Source: Tamarix chinensis (taxonomy: Eukaryota; Streptophyta; Magnoliopsida; Caryophyllales; Tamaricaceae). From it: a stretch of DNA of 64,000 nt. The stretch covers positions 71,737,466 to 71,801,465 of the forward strand of contig CM060174.1 in the NCBI GenBank assembly GCA_030549775.1. The letters run 5' to 3'. The translations under genes were made by a program, and so were the position numbers. Below the pieces are notes generated by a model, which ran no database searches, was not told the origin of the DNA, and saw nothing but the letters and a program-made list of their open reading frames with translations. Positions 1 to 10,780 of the stretch are shown piece by piece; the first letter of the stretch is position 1; each line of letters begins with the position of its first letter.

Positions 1-780
1 ACTTAAATCACCAATGTGAAGTCTAACAAGTCTATCTCTTGTATTAAGTTGTTGTTGAATCGTGAACTAAGAAATAAGTTCAACCCTCGATGGTGTCAAT
101 TCTATCTCTAATATATAAATATATATATTGATGTATGCACGTGGGTGATGCTGAGATCCACTGAGGATAATGTTGTTGCTTGTTTAGGAGGTTAAGTAAA
201 GGGTACAAAGGGGGAAATTTGGATGGCAGTATTCTTCACAAGAATGGAAACTATTTAAAAATTAGGAATAAGATAGTGTTTGAAAGTCATCAAGTTTGCA
301 TAAGATGGATGGTTATGCTCATCAAATCAATGATTGATTTTTGGATCAAGAATAAAAGAAAGGAATTTCCTTACAGAATCGATGAAGTGGTTCATAATGT
401 GCAAGCTTTCTTATGATTTTGGGGTTCAGAAGGGATTTTCCTTCTTTAGTCTGCCCTCTTTTCTTCAGTCGTTCTAATCTTTTATAATCCTTCCTCTCAA
501 GTACCAAAAAAAACTTGATGTATTACAATGTGTGTAAAATCTTTACTATACAATTAATCAAATCATATATGCTTCCCAATGTATAGTTAGGAAGCCTTTC
601 CCATTTATAAATATCGATTTACAAAAACTTTGATCAGTTTGTCGTCGTTTCCGTTTCAAAAATAAATTTTTTTTTTATTTCTATATCTTCATTTCTTTTA
701 AATATACATAAATAAGTTTCATAATTTAAAATTTATCTTTTTATTTTTTGAGTTTCGATCCCATATCTAAAGTTAGCAAA
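1..780. other. AT-rich intergenic DNA, no gene seen
   Basis: AT-rich sequence with homopolymer runs. A short open frame at 180-416 lacks an ATG start and shows no motif I recognise, so I do not call it a gene. Confidence 0.5.
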
Positions 781-1385
781 AGTTGATCCTATCCGACTCA
801 TATAAAATCAGACCCGATATAATCCGATAAATTCATCAACCCAATCCAAAACTAACCTAACTCAATGCTGATATGAATATAAGTGACCTGACCTGACCTT
901 AACTTGTAGCCCGCCATCAATCAAACCCGATCCTACAAAACCAAAATCGGTATTAACTAGTTTTGATTATAAAAATAAATAAAGATGTTTTATTATTTAT
1001 TTAAAGCTTTTAAAAATATATTATTATTTAAATTTTACATATTTTTCTTACTTGTATTGTAAATTTACTTATTCACTAACGATTTAATTTTACCAATTTT
1101 TTAGCGTAAAAATACAATATTAAAAAGTCATAATAATAAATAAATAACATTTAATAACATATTATTAATCACATGCTTACATAAATTTTAATTTAAGTCT
1201 TGGCTACGAAGTTAATGAGTTAGATTAATTTTTGTGGTCAATATTCGATTTGACCTAAATCCAAAGCGATTCAATCCACTATTAGCTCGGTTTGAACCCA
1301 ATCAAACCTATCAAAATCTAAAAAGACTCGATTTGTTAAGTTAATCCAAACCTAACTTTCAAATTAACTCAAAAATCTAACTCAA

Positions 1386-1896
1386 TAGGGATGTAATTAA
1401 ACGATGCTGGTTTAGGGTGGGTATGCCCATACTTGTACCCGTACCCGATAAGAAAATTCGTACCCAACTTTATACCCGGTACCCTAGAATGGGTATCCAC
1501 TAACACATCCATATCCATATCCGTTGGATATCTGTTACCTGATGGATAATTTATTTACCCATTAACGGATATTATCCAGTGGATAAATCCATCGTCTGAC
1601 GAATAAACCCAATTAGAGTTAAACCAAATGATAATTTTAACCTTAATTTATATTGTATTTATTTTAAAATTAAGGGTAAAATGGTTATTATATATCTGGT
1701 AAATGGGTACAGATATGGATATTAGTATAGGTATGAGTGCAGATATGGATATCTCATATCTGTATCCGTATTCGAAGTCTTGAACCCGACGGGTATTTTT
1801 TTTCATCATCTATATCCATTTATCCATATCCGTTTAAATATATGACAGATAAAACACATCGGATTTCGAATAAAAGTTATCCCATTTACATTTCTA
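1386..1896. mobile_element. Possible hAT-type MITE
   Basis: The left edge reads TAGGGATGTAATTAAAC. The right edge, read on the minus strand, gives TAGAAATGTAAATGGG. The two share a TAG..ATGTAA core typical of plant hAT-like non-autonomous elements. The interior is rich in self-complementary words such as GGATATCCATATCC and TACCCATACCCG. I could not find a matching 8-bp target duplication, so the boundaries are tentative. Confidence 0.35.
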
Positions 1897-1967
1897 GACC
1901 TAACCCGACAAACTAACCCAAATTAATTCAAACCTGACCTGATCCGAAACTAAACTATCTCAACCAA

Positions 1968-2365
1968 AACCTAACTTGACTTGATAAATTAATCTAATAC
2001 AACTCATATCTACAACAACGCCAACTCGAACCCGATCCTGACCCGAAATAATTTAAATCTAAAATAACTCGACTTGATCCACAACCAACTAGTAAAAAAT
2101 ATCACGTAAATAATTCAATCTGAGAACGACCCCATCCGCCCAACTCGAACACACTCGAACACATAAACCCGACTTGACTTGATAAATTAACCTAATACAA
2201 TTTGAATCTACAACAATTCCAACTTGAACCCAATTCAAACCCGACTCCAATAATAAGACAACCTAAAATATATAATCTAAACTTAAAATGACTCGATCTA
2301 ACCCATAACTGACCCGTAAAAAAGATAATGCATAAATAATCCAATCTGAGAGCGAAAAACCGCAT
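1968..2365. repeat. Diverged tandem duplication, about 190-bp unit
   Basis: A block starting near 1972 (ACTTGACTTGATAAATTAAT, then CTACAACAA and CCAACT) recurs near 2170 with the same word order. Both copies finish with an AATTCAATCTGAGA or AATCCAATCTGAGA motif followed by GCGA or ACGA (about 2114 and 2338). The copies differ by many substitutions and small indels, so the duplication is old. Confidence 0.6.
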
Positions 2366-2379
2366 AATCCAATTGACAC

Positions 2380-3360
2380 CTATACCGCCCCTCTACTACC
2401 AGGTAGTGCCGTGATGAGTGAACAATGTCTCCATTCCTTTCACCGTCTCTTCTCCTATCCGTTTGCTTTTTCCATTTTTGTTTCTGCTTCGTTCCCGTTG
2501 AACGGCCACATTGACAGCGAAATCTCAAGGCATCTCTGAATGAAAAGAATGACGAACAGCGTGAAAGCAAGGATGCGGAGAATCATGTGTGTACAAATTA
2601 TTTTTTTATAAAGGGAGTGCTTGTACTACGGGAGCACATTCTTATCTCGTATTCCACTTTCTTCCTCGTTAATGAAAGGTCTACTGACTAATGACCGCTT
2701 ACAATAATAGTAGTAAACAGATTTCATTTGCATAATTATTTATATATAGCCCAGAAAAATCAATGTCCCTCCTTTTATTAACACGAGGGAATGGATTGGT
2801 AGTAGTGATCGCATCGCATCTCAGATGCGGCGGCTTATGAATACGATGGTACGTATGAATAATTGGACTCGGGTGTCGGTTCTCTTTTCCCGGCTGGAAA
2901 AACAATCGTACGAGAAAGAGTTGATCCAAGTTGTCAATCAAAATCTATGATAGTAAATAATTAGCCATGTTTCATTAGGCAGCAGTATCTCTTTTCGTCT
3001 CGCTCGATTCGTGGTGACGGTGATAGATGAACCCTTTTTTTTTTAGTTTCGTTTCTAAACTATTTTTTTAGTTTATATTTTTGCATCTCTAATTTTTTTT
3101 TAAATATACTTAAATATATATATATATATATCATAATTTAAAAGTTTATTCTGATTCTATTTTTTGTTCTTAGTTTTTATCTAGAAAATACTTTTTAACA
3201 TCATCACCTAAACCTTTATGTACAAAACATGTCCAATATTTAGGGTAGGCTAACTAGACCTAAGTTTAGGACCACACCCCCAACAAATAAGTTCATGTGG
3301 TTCTTATATCTATATGCCTATTTATATTTTAAAAAAAATAGGACATAAATGAAAATTAGA
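2380..3360. other. Mixed-composition intergenic DNA, no gene identified
   Basis: From 2380 to about 3010 the sequence is less AT-rich than its flanks, and small minus-strand frames lie at 2298-2570 and 2699-2941. Neither shows a recognisable domain, and the first overlaps the C-rich repeat. It could be a captured or decayed gene fragment. The rest, to 3360, is AT-rich filler. Confidence 0.3.
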
Positions 3361-3365
3361 GATAT

Positions 3366-3985
3366 GTGTTATCAAGAATTTTTGTTATTGTGAAAATTCT
3401 TGCAAAACATAAATTGGTATTTAGAGGTACAAATAAAAAATTTTATGAAGAAAATAATGGGAACTTTTTGAGTCTCATCGAAATGAATGCTAAATTTCAT
3501 CCTATAATGCAAGAGCATATTAGATGCATTCAAGCAAATGAAATACATGATCATTATCTTAGCCATAGAATACAAAACAAATTAATTAATCTGTTAGCAA
3601 ATGAAATAAAATGTACAGTTGTAAAAAAAGAAAAGAAAAGATGCTAATGCATCAAAATATTTCTTGAACATACTTGATTGTACTCCTGATGTAAGTCATC
3701 AAGAGCATATATCCGGTGTATTAAGGATGTGGATATTTCTTCTATTCCTATACAAATACAAGAATACATCAAAGAATTTTTGAATATTGAGAGAAGAATA
3801 ATACCTAGGAAATTTTTTTGATGAAAGTAGTACAAATAACATATCACATTCTCATGAACAATCATTTAGAATTAGTTATTTTTATTATGAGGTCGATCAA
3901 TTTATTTCTTCTTTTAAAAGTAGGTTTGAATAATTTTAAATATATTAATATTTTTTTAGCTTTTTATATGATCTATTGTTTTATT
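3366..3985 (+). pseudogene. hAT-like transposase relic with DUF4371 domain
   Basis: The frame from 3366 reads through FRGTNKKFYEENNGNFLSLI, HPIMQEHIR and LSHRIQNKLINLLANEIK. This is the order found in plant TTF-type zinc-finger/DUF4371 proteins, the hAT-derived group of 'zinc finger MYM-type protein 1-like' genes. Near 3650 the family motif LDCTPDVSHQEH follows in a shifted frame. At 3724-3820 comes DVDISSIPIQIQEYIKEFL. At about 3855-3985 a frame with several stops resembles the later part of the same family (YEVDQFISSFKSRFE, then FFSFLYDL). Frameshifts, stops and an internal deletion show it is dead. No N-terminal zinc finger was seen. Confidence 0.75.
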
Positions 3986-5880
3986 TGGTATTTTGTGGTT
4001 TTTTTTAAAAGAAAAACAACAACAACATGAAAATGCTAAAAAGTTCAAAAAAATAATCTAAAAAATTGTCAAAATTTTCAAAAAAATATATTCAAATATT
4101 AAAAAAATTTAATTCATATTTTAAAAATATTTAAGATTATAAAATTTATTATTTTAGTCATATAAGACTAAAAATGTTAATTAGAAAAAATTGAAAACAT
4201 ATAATTAAAAGAGTATGTTTACAATACGTAGTATCTAAGTGAAATTATACCAAATATCATGATACTTGAGAGTAATTTAGCCAAGACTTTTACATACATA
4301 GATGGACATTGACAACAACCTAATGCATACATAAGACTGGGGGAATACTAGTATATTTGATCAAATCTCTCTTAATTTTAAACCCCTACTAGTTATCCAT
4401 AGTATTAACAATTAGTAATGATTATTAAAAAACTCAAGGTATAACCTTGAGTTTATACAAAATATATAGTATTGCCCTAATTTTTAGAAACACATGATAT
4501 AACCTTGAATTTTGAGGATTACGTACTAGATAACCCTCTGATTGCAGTAACTTTGACTTGTTGTCATAATTCAAAAAAAATCAAACCTTTTGATGCGAAA
4601 TAATAATTTTTCCCCTAATTCCATTACCCTCTATTTTATTACCCATAATACCTTTGTGGAATTTCCAAACTTACCTCAACCTATTAACAAAATTCCTCAA
4701 ATGTCCCTTCTTTTAACTCCCACCCTATATCCCTCCATCCCAACCTTCTCTCTCCTCCCTTCCCCCACATGTAGGGTTTTCTCTCTCCTTCCCTCATTTT
4801 GTTTCTCTATTCTTAAAGTCATTTTACCTACTTTAACTCCATGAAATTCTATGATACAGGAAAATCTAATTGACATTACTTTAAAACTAGATGCTAAAAC
4901 CAACAAATCAATAAGAAACTCAACACAATAAATAGTGAATTACAACAAAATGAATCAAACCAAAACACATAGCTCAAGTAACCAACATTATGAAGTAAAA
5001 ATTCTTAAATAAATATTTATAATAAAAAAAGTGTCAACCTGGAAAAAGAAGAACAAAGGTAGAAACCATATTCCTAATATTAAAAGAAAAGATGAAATTC
5101 ATATCCCCCCAAATAGAAAACCATGACAAATCCAAACCTATGCCAATAAAGCCAAAGAAATCCCTAGCATCAATGACACAAATCCATATTCAAGCTTCTA
5201 ATTTTCTAGATCTACTTATGGTAAGACTCATGAAGGGGATATGACCTTTGAATGGAGGGAGAACCCGTAATTTTACCCCCAAAACAATGTCGTTGTCGTG
5301 TTGATGGTGGCTCACTAGTGCACATTTATTTGTTGTATATCATTGTATTACATCTATGATGGATATTGATGGAGTTTTTTGTTTATTGAAGTTGGCTCGC
5401 AATTGTCAATGCTTTCATGAAGGTAGATAATGGTCCTGCACTAAGTGGTTATCAAGGTAGATGACATTGGTGGTTGGAATAGCTAGCATTAGTTGTTTGT
5501 GGGGTGAGGGTGGTTGTTGGCTTGGTTAAGCTCCTTACCTTAAGGAAGAATAACAACAAAAGGAAATAAGAAAATGAAATAAGATCGGTTAAATTATTTT
5601 GGTTTAGGTTAAATTAGTTTTTTAGAGGAATAAGATGGGAAATGGAGGGATTTAGGTTAAAGATGAGATGAATTGGTTTTTGTTAAATTAGTTTTTCAAG
5701 TGATAGGAATTTTATTTTTAGGATAAATAGAGAGTAATGAGTTTAGAAACCCTATGGGTATGATCATTATTTTATTTGTTGGTATTATATCAAAGGATGA
5801 ATATATTTTTGTCTAAAAAAATGGTAGAAAAATATATAATAGGGAGATATTGTAAGTATTAAGTGGTGCCACACCCCTCC
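3986..5880. other. Gene-free AT-rich DNA
   Basis: No supported gene. A pyrimidine-rich patch at 4605-4850 leaves overlapping open frames on both strands that I treat as compositional. Nothing else recognised. Confidence 0.5.
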
Positions 5881-5929
5881 AATTTTATTAAAATCTTAGG
5901 GAAATAAATACTGAAGAGTTATTTCTTAA

Positions 5930-6290
5930 TATCAAAGATCTTATTGTCGGTAATGAAGAATATATTTTATCGAAATACCATAGAGAAAAAATAACCATCA
6001 AAGAATGGAGAGTGAAAATGAAGAGCTTACAACGGACAAGGTTTTCCATAATATCAACAATAGATCATTGGTAATAAGTGATATTTGATCAAAATACATT
6101 AGAGGGAAAATTTCCACCAAGAAATGGGGAGTAATAATAAAGTTTTTAATTTTAATGATTTGCTCTTAATACCGATGATCAATCACCAATAATAAGTGTT
6201 TTATTTTTTTTAGTGCTAATGAAACGATTTTGCCTAACTTATTTTCCCTTAATACCGATGATTCAAATCATTGGTATTAAGGGTCAGTTA
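5930..6290. repeat. Scattered ACCGATGATT / ATCATTGGTATTAAG repeats, CACTA-type subterminal region
   Basis: A short word recurs in both orientations: TTGTCGGTAATGAAG near 5945, GATCATTGGTAATAAG near 6063, CTTAATACCGATGATC near 6168, and a near-perfect hairpin at 6246-6284 (CCCTTAATACCGATGAT, short loop, ATCATTGGTATTAAGGG). Dense inverted and direct short repeats like these mark the subterminal zones of plant CACTA elements. A CACTA transposase fragment lies downstream at 8539. No CACTA terminus was found. Confidence 0.45.
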
Positions 6291-7800
6291 TAATGAAGCT
6301 CGCGAATCCTAGTTCCTTATTTTCCCCCTTCTTCTTTGACTTATGTTTTCTCTCTCTTTTATTGCTAACAACTTCCTCTATTTTTTCCCTTTTTGAAGGT
6401 TTGTTTTATTCCTATCTATATATCTTATGTATTTTTTTTGGAATAAGATTATCTAATTATAATTTTGCAGGTGTAACCATAACTGTAAGTATCTGGAGCA
6501 CCACATTGTGACACCGTGGAGCATCACCACCACAATATCATTACTTTGGTATAATTATTATGCATTTGTTTATTTTATGTTAATTTTTATATATTATTTA
6601 AATTGAAATAACTTTATAAATTAAATTCTCATAGTTAGGGTATGATTGCTTAATTGGATTATTTTAATTATATTTTGTATAATTGGATTATTAGACTATT
6701 GTAGTTAGGTTTTGTATAATTGATTAATTAGATTTTGTACAATTGCGTTATTCAATTATTTTAGTTAGATTATGTGTATAATTAGATTATTGTATGTAAT
6801 CGTTACTATATATGCATGTTAGATTAGGAAAAATATTAGTATGGTAGAGAAAAATAAATATTTTAGTTAATTTTGTTATTAATATATATGTGGGGTTGTA
6901 TCTTAGTACGCGTGTATGTTTTTAAGGTAGCATATTAGTAGATATTAAATTTGGCGATACGTAATTTTTAATTTTTTGGTAAGTTTGTTATATTGAATTA
7001 ATATTTGTTAGATTATGTGTTTAATTCGTATCTTAGTATGCAAGCATGTTAGGTTATGAAATTATCATCCTAATTTGGAGGTGAATGACATAAATATTTA
7101 ATGTCGATTCACAATGTATTAAAAAGTAAATACTAAAAAATAAGATAAATAATTATAATATAAGAGGTCAATAATTAGAAAATTTTATTTTTATATGTTA
7201 TTGATTAATAATAAAAATTAAAAACAAATATAAAAATACAGAAACAATCATGATCTTAAAGATTAATTAATAAAGATAAACAAAATTGTTTTTTCCTTTT
7301 TAGTATTAATGAATTTTATATAGTTATACTCTTATGAAATTCTTAAACTAATATATTTATGGTCATTAGATATAAAAATAATTTATGTATAAGGTCTTGA
7401 TCATAGAGAATAGTTAATAGGTATGCGTGAACTTAGATATTGAAAAATTAAAGGTAAAAAATTTAATATTAATGAATTTGACAATGCATGAATAATTAAT
7501 CTATGATAGTTAAATATTTTATGTAAAAAAATTAATATTTAACCATATAGAGTAATTGATAAAATGATATAAAAAGTTCAAATCTTTGATACCATTTAAT
7601 TGTACATAGCTGGACCCTTATACAATAATAGAACTAAAATATTTGTTTCGTTTGAAGAAAATAAAAACAATTAGTATATATAATCAATATTATACTGAGA
7701 GATTAATGAAATTAAAAGAAATGAAATAAAGTCAATGTTACCTTAAAAAAAGAATATTCATATTAAGGTTTATTGTGATTTTGTGCCAATTTTATAGGTG
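6291..7800. other. Probable internal part of the decayed CACTA element, no gene assigned
   Basis: Starts with a pyrimidine-rich stretch and a GCAG acceptor-like site near 6470, then 1.2 kb of AT-rich sequence without a supported gene. It may be the untranslated leader and first intron of the CACTA gene further on. That rests on position only. Confidence 0.3.
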
Positions 7801-7805
7801 GTAGG

Positions 7806-8228
7806 ATGCTACTTGATGCATACCATTTGTTCTACTTTAGGATATCTCTAGATAGGGATATTAGGCATCATGTGAGATGGGTCCATGATGTGCTAGATTG
7901 CATGGCAGAGAAGAATTTGTATTTGGGACCATACAAGTTTAACTTGTATTATCTTTTGCTTACTTTGCCACTTATACAACCATGGGTAGGGGCGATTACT
8001 AGATATCTATATTTGTTTGTCACTAATACTCAACACTCTAGATTTATTGAGAATGAACATTTTATGAGACACTATGATCAGATTGCTAAAGAGTTGATAT
8101 TGATTGATGATGAATGGAAGTCTTTCTATGGGATGCCGATAAGTATATATCCTAATTATCCAAGTGACTCATTCAAGGTAAATGGGACTTATTCTGAAGA
8201 AGTAAGAGAGCAAATGATTATACAATAA
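7806..8228 (+). CDS. Unrecognised 140-codon open frame inside CACTA relic
   Basis: An open frame without internal stops. Its in-frame ATG is at 7806, just after a splice-acceptor-like TTTTATAG. The product is rich in aromatic and histidine residues (for example RHHVRWVHDVLDCMAEKN and NEHFMRHYDQIAKELILIDDEW) and reads like part of a real protein. I recognise no family. It is on the same strand as the CACTA transposase fragment 300 bp downstream, so it may be element cargo or an accessory element gene. No signal peptide or membrane segment is evident. Confidence 0.3.
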   Translation: MLLDAYHLFYFRISLDRDIRHHVRWVHDVLDCMAEKNLYLGPYKFNLYYLLLTLPLIQPWVGAITRYLYLFVTNTQHSRFIENEHFMRHYDQIAKELILIDDEWKSFYGMPISIYPNYPSDSFKVNGTYSEEVREQMIIQ

Positions 8229-8538
8229 TTGTGAACTCGTTGGGTAATTGAGAGTTGGTCATCAAATATTACCATGGGCTTTAGTAGGTGTTTGAGAGCA
8301 TTAAAAGTGTATATCCTAAAGGTTGTTCTATCCTGCTAAATAATAATTTTTGGTATTAGGGTTCCTTATTAGATATAGACCCATGTTTTATCTTGTTGTT
8401 GTACATTGTATTTATAATTTAGTTAAACTTTGTATAAAGTATCCGTTTAATTAATATTGTAGTATTTTTGTTTACTAATTTTAATTATTGATAAGATAAG
8501 TAAAAAATTATTTACTTGAAACAAATTTAATAGATACA

Positions 8539-9374
8539 ATGACCATCGATAAGAGTTGGACAAGGTTATGGAATCATATGTCTAATGATTTTTGGAATGG
8601 ATTTCAAGCTTTTATAGAAATGGTAGAAAATTTTCTAAATTTGGATGGGTGTGTTTCTTGTCCTTGTAAGAATTGTAACAATTATATTGTGCACCCTCCC
8701 TATGCAATTGAAAGTCACACACTATGATTTGGGTTCATGCAAACTTATGAGAAATTGGTGAAACAAAGTCAATATAAGTTGAGGAGGAGAGGAGAGAGGA
8801 GATGAGATATATTTTGGGTGGCTTGTTAGGTGGTGCTCGTGAGTCTCATGCCGATGATATGGTTGATAATGAACCCTTAAGCGGTGACAATTTTATTAAT
8901 AAAGATAATAATAAGATTTTAGGTGATGATTTGGGGAATGATAAATATCAACATTATGAAGAATTATTTGAGGAGATGAGGATAAACTTATATCCCAAAT
9001 GTAATAATTTATCTTCTTTAAACTTTTTAGTAAAGTTGATGATGAAAAAGTGTAATAAGGCATTTGATGGACTATGAAAGTTGGTGAAATAGGCTCTTTT
9101 GGAGGGAAATAAGTTTTTTGGATCACATTACAATGATAAAAAGATAGTGAGTAAGTTAGGTTTAGGGTACAAATTAATCCACCTGTGCAGGTTAGATTAT
9201 ACACTTTTTAAGAAGGGAAATACTGAAAAAAATAGGTGTCTAGTATGTGGTACCTCTCGATGGGTTGATGAAGGTATGATGAAAAAAAATACCTCATTAA
9301 AATATCCTTGGTTTTGTTTTTCATTTCTAAGGAACTTTTCATGTTTTATTTATGGGAAAACAATTGTGTTATAA
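8539..9374 (+). pseudogene. CACTA (En/Spm) TNP2-type transposase, N-terminal fragment
   Basis: The frame from 8539 starts MTIDKSW and contains DGCVSCPCKNC, the transposase-associated domain at the N-terminus of plant CACTA transposases. After stops near 8726-8800 the frame at 8802-9077 has an acidic linker and then ELFEEMRINLYPKC and LNFLVKLMMKKC. The frame at 9099-9374 has GSHYNDKKIVSKLGLGYKLI and RCLVCGTSRW, the conserved TNP2 zinc-binding region. At least three frame breaks separate the blocks. The catalytic core and C-terminus are absent downstream, so this is a truncated, inactive copy. It is much more decayed than the CACTA copy at 41.6-53.8 kb. Confidence 0.8.
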
Positions 9375-10780
9375 TTATCTTATTTGATGTATCCTTTATT
9401 TTGATTATAATTTTTTTAATATTTTTAGAATATATATTTTTTATTTTATAACCTTTAAGATATTTAAGATGGCGCTATAAAGAGATCGTATTTATTTTAG
9501 ATATTATTGTATGATCTATTGCTTTTATTAGATCCAATAACATATGCAAAACTAGCCTTGCACTCCAAATTATAGGGAAGGAAAGGTAAATTATACGGTG
9601 CAACTTATCACACACTCCTACACTATGCGCCAGGTGCACATGAGTAATCCCTTACTTCCATTCTATTACCTCTGTCATCCACTAATTGTCTACATGATCA
9701 AATCCAAATAACACTTCAACAAAGAAGCACCAATTTGCATAAAAGGAGTTTCGTCACGTCGAGAACTTGATTTTGCGAATGATGGAAGATCCAAATGAGA
9801 GAGATAAAAAAAACGTCGTGCAAACTAAACACCTATATGAACCCCTTGCCCCAAGATTGATGCAATAAGACTAAAGAGGCATGGCCCTCCCTCTTTGTCC
9901 ATAAGGATTATGGACTTTTGAGAGGCATGACTCACAACTTATGCAGGATACTTAGATCAATATCGTTTCTAGAAGAAGGGTTCCATGTGATGAGTTACTT
10001 GATGACTCGAACACTTTGAACATAGTATAATTAATATTTTGTAAGACAAATCCATCTGTGAACAAAGCTTAGAGTGGGAGGTTGATGGCATTTGTGCTTT
10101 CGTTTGTAATTGTGCGGAACTTTAATGACATATGTCTGTGTTTTCTTAATACTTTTTTTTTTAAAATAATCCATGAGAGTTTGAATGTGCTCAAAATTTG
10201 CTATGATATGGTCTTAGGGTTCCAATATTATAATGTGTGTTCTTTGCTCACATAAGAAACACCCCTAATTTTATACCATTGAGAAAGATGTCTTGTAGTG
10301 TGGTGAAATGACTTTATCTATGGTGAAAGATCGGTATATCTATGTTAAAAGATATGGAAATAAGTAATGATATGTGTTGGATGAATATTGAAAATTTTGA
10401 ATGATATCCTTCGAGAGCTTGGAAAAGATATGTATAATACTAGTAAAAGATGCTTAGGTGTGTTGTAAAATATATGTGTATGTGCAGTGAAAAAGACACA
10501 TAATATATGTTTTGATCGATGTTGAAAAATTTTAAGAAAAAAAAATAATAGTAAAAAATATGTTTAACGGTGGTAAAAAAAAAATACTTAGACATGTGGT
10601 ATAATATCTATATAATTTATAGAGAACGATTGAATAGAATTAGAATAGAAAAAGATAAGTATGATGACGATGAAAAATATATGCAAATTAGTTTTTGGAG
10701 ATAAAATTATATTAATATGGATGTTTATTTGTAAAGAAAAAGCTCAAAGATATTAAGATTTTGTTTCTTTTGTTTTCTTT
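9375..10780. other. Gene-free intergenic DNA
   Basis: No gene or recognised element. At 10260-10680 the words GGTGAAAGATAT, TAAAAGATATG and GTAAAAGATGC recur loosely, suggesting an eroded low-order tandem repeat. The phase is too poor to define a unit. Confidence 0.4.

Larger units (their letters stand above)
780..2380. repeat. Degenerate ACCCGA/AACCC-rich repeat region
   Basis: The plus strand is dominated by short C-rich words such as AACCCGA, GACCCGA and CCTAACCC in AT-rich spacer. Plant hAT-type non-autonomous elements and related MITEs often look like this. No coding frame is supported. Two finer structures inside it (an inverted-repeat element and a direct duplication) are listed separately. 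Confidence 0.5.

Noticed and set aside
180..416. 78-codon open frame near the left edge
   Set aside because: Starts at TTG, has no recognisable motif and lies in AT-rich DNA.
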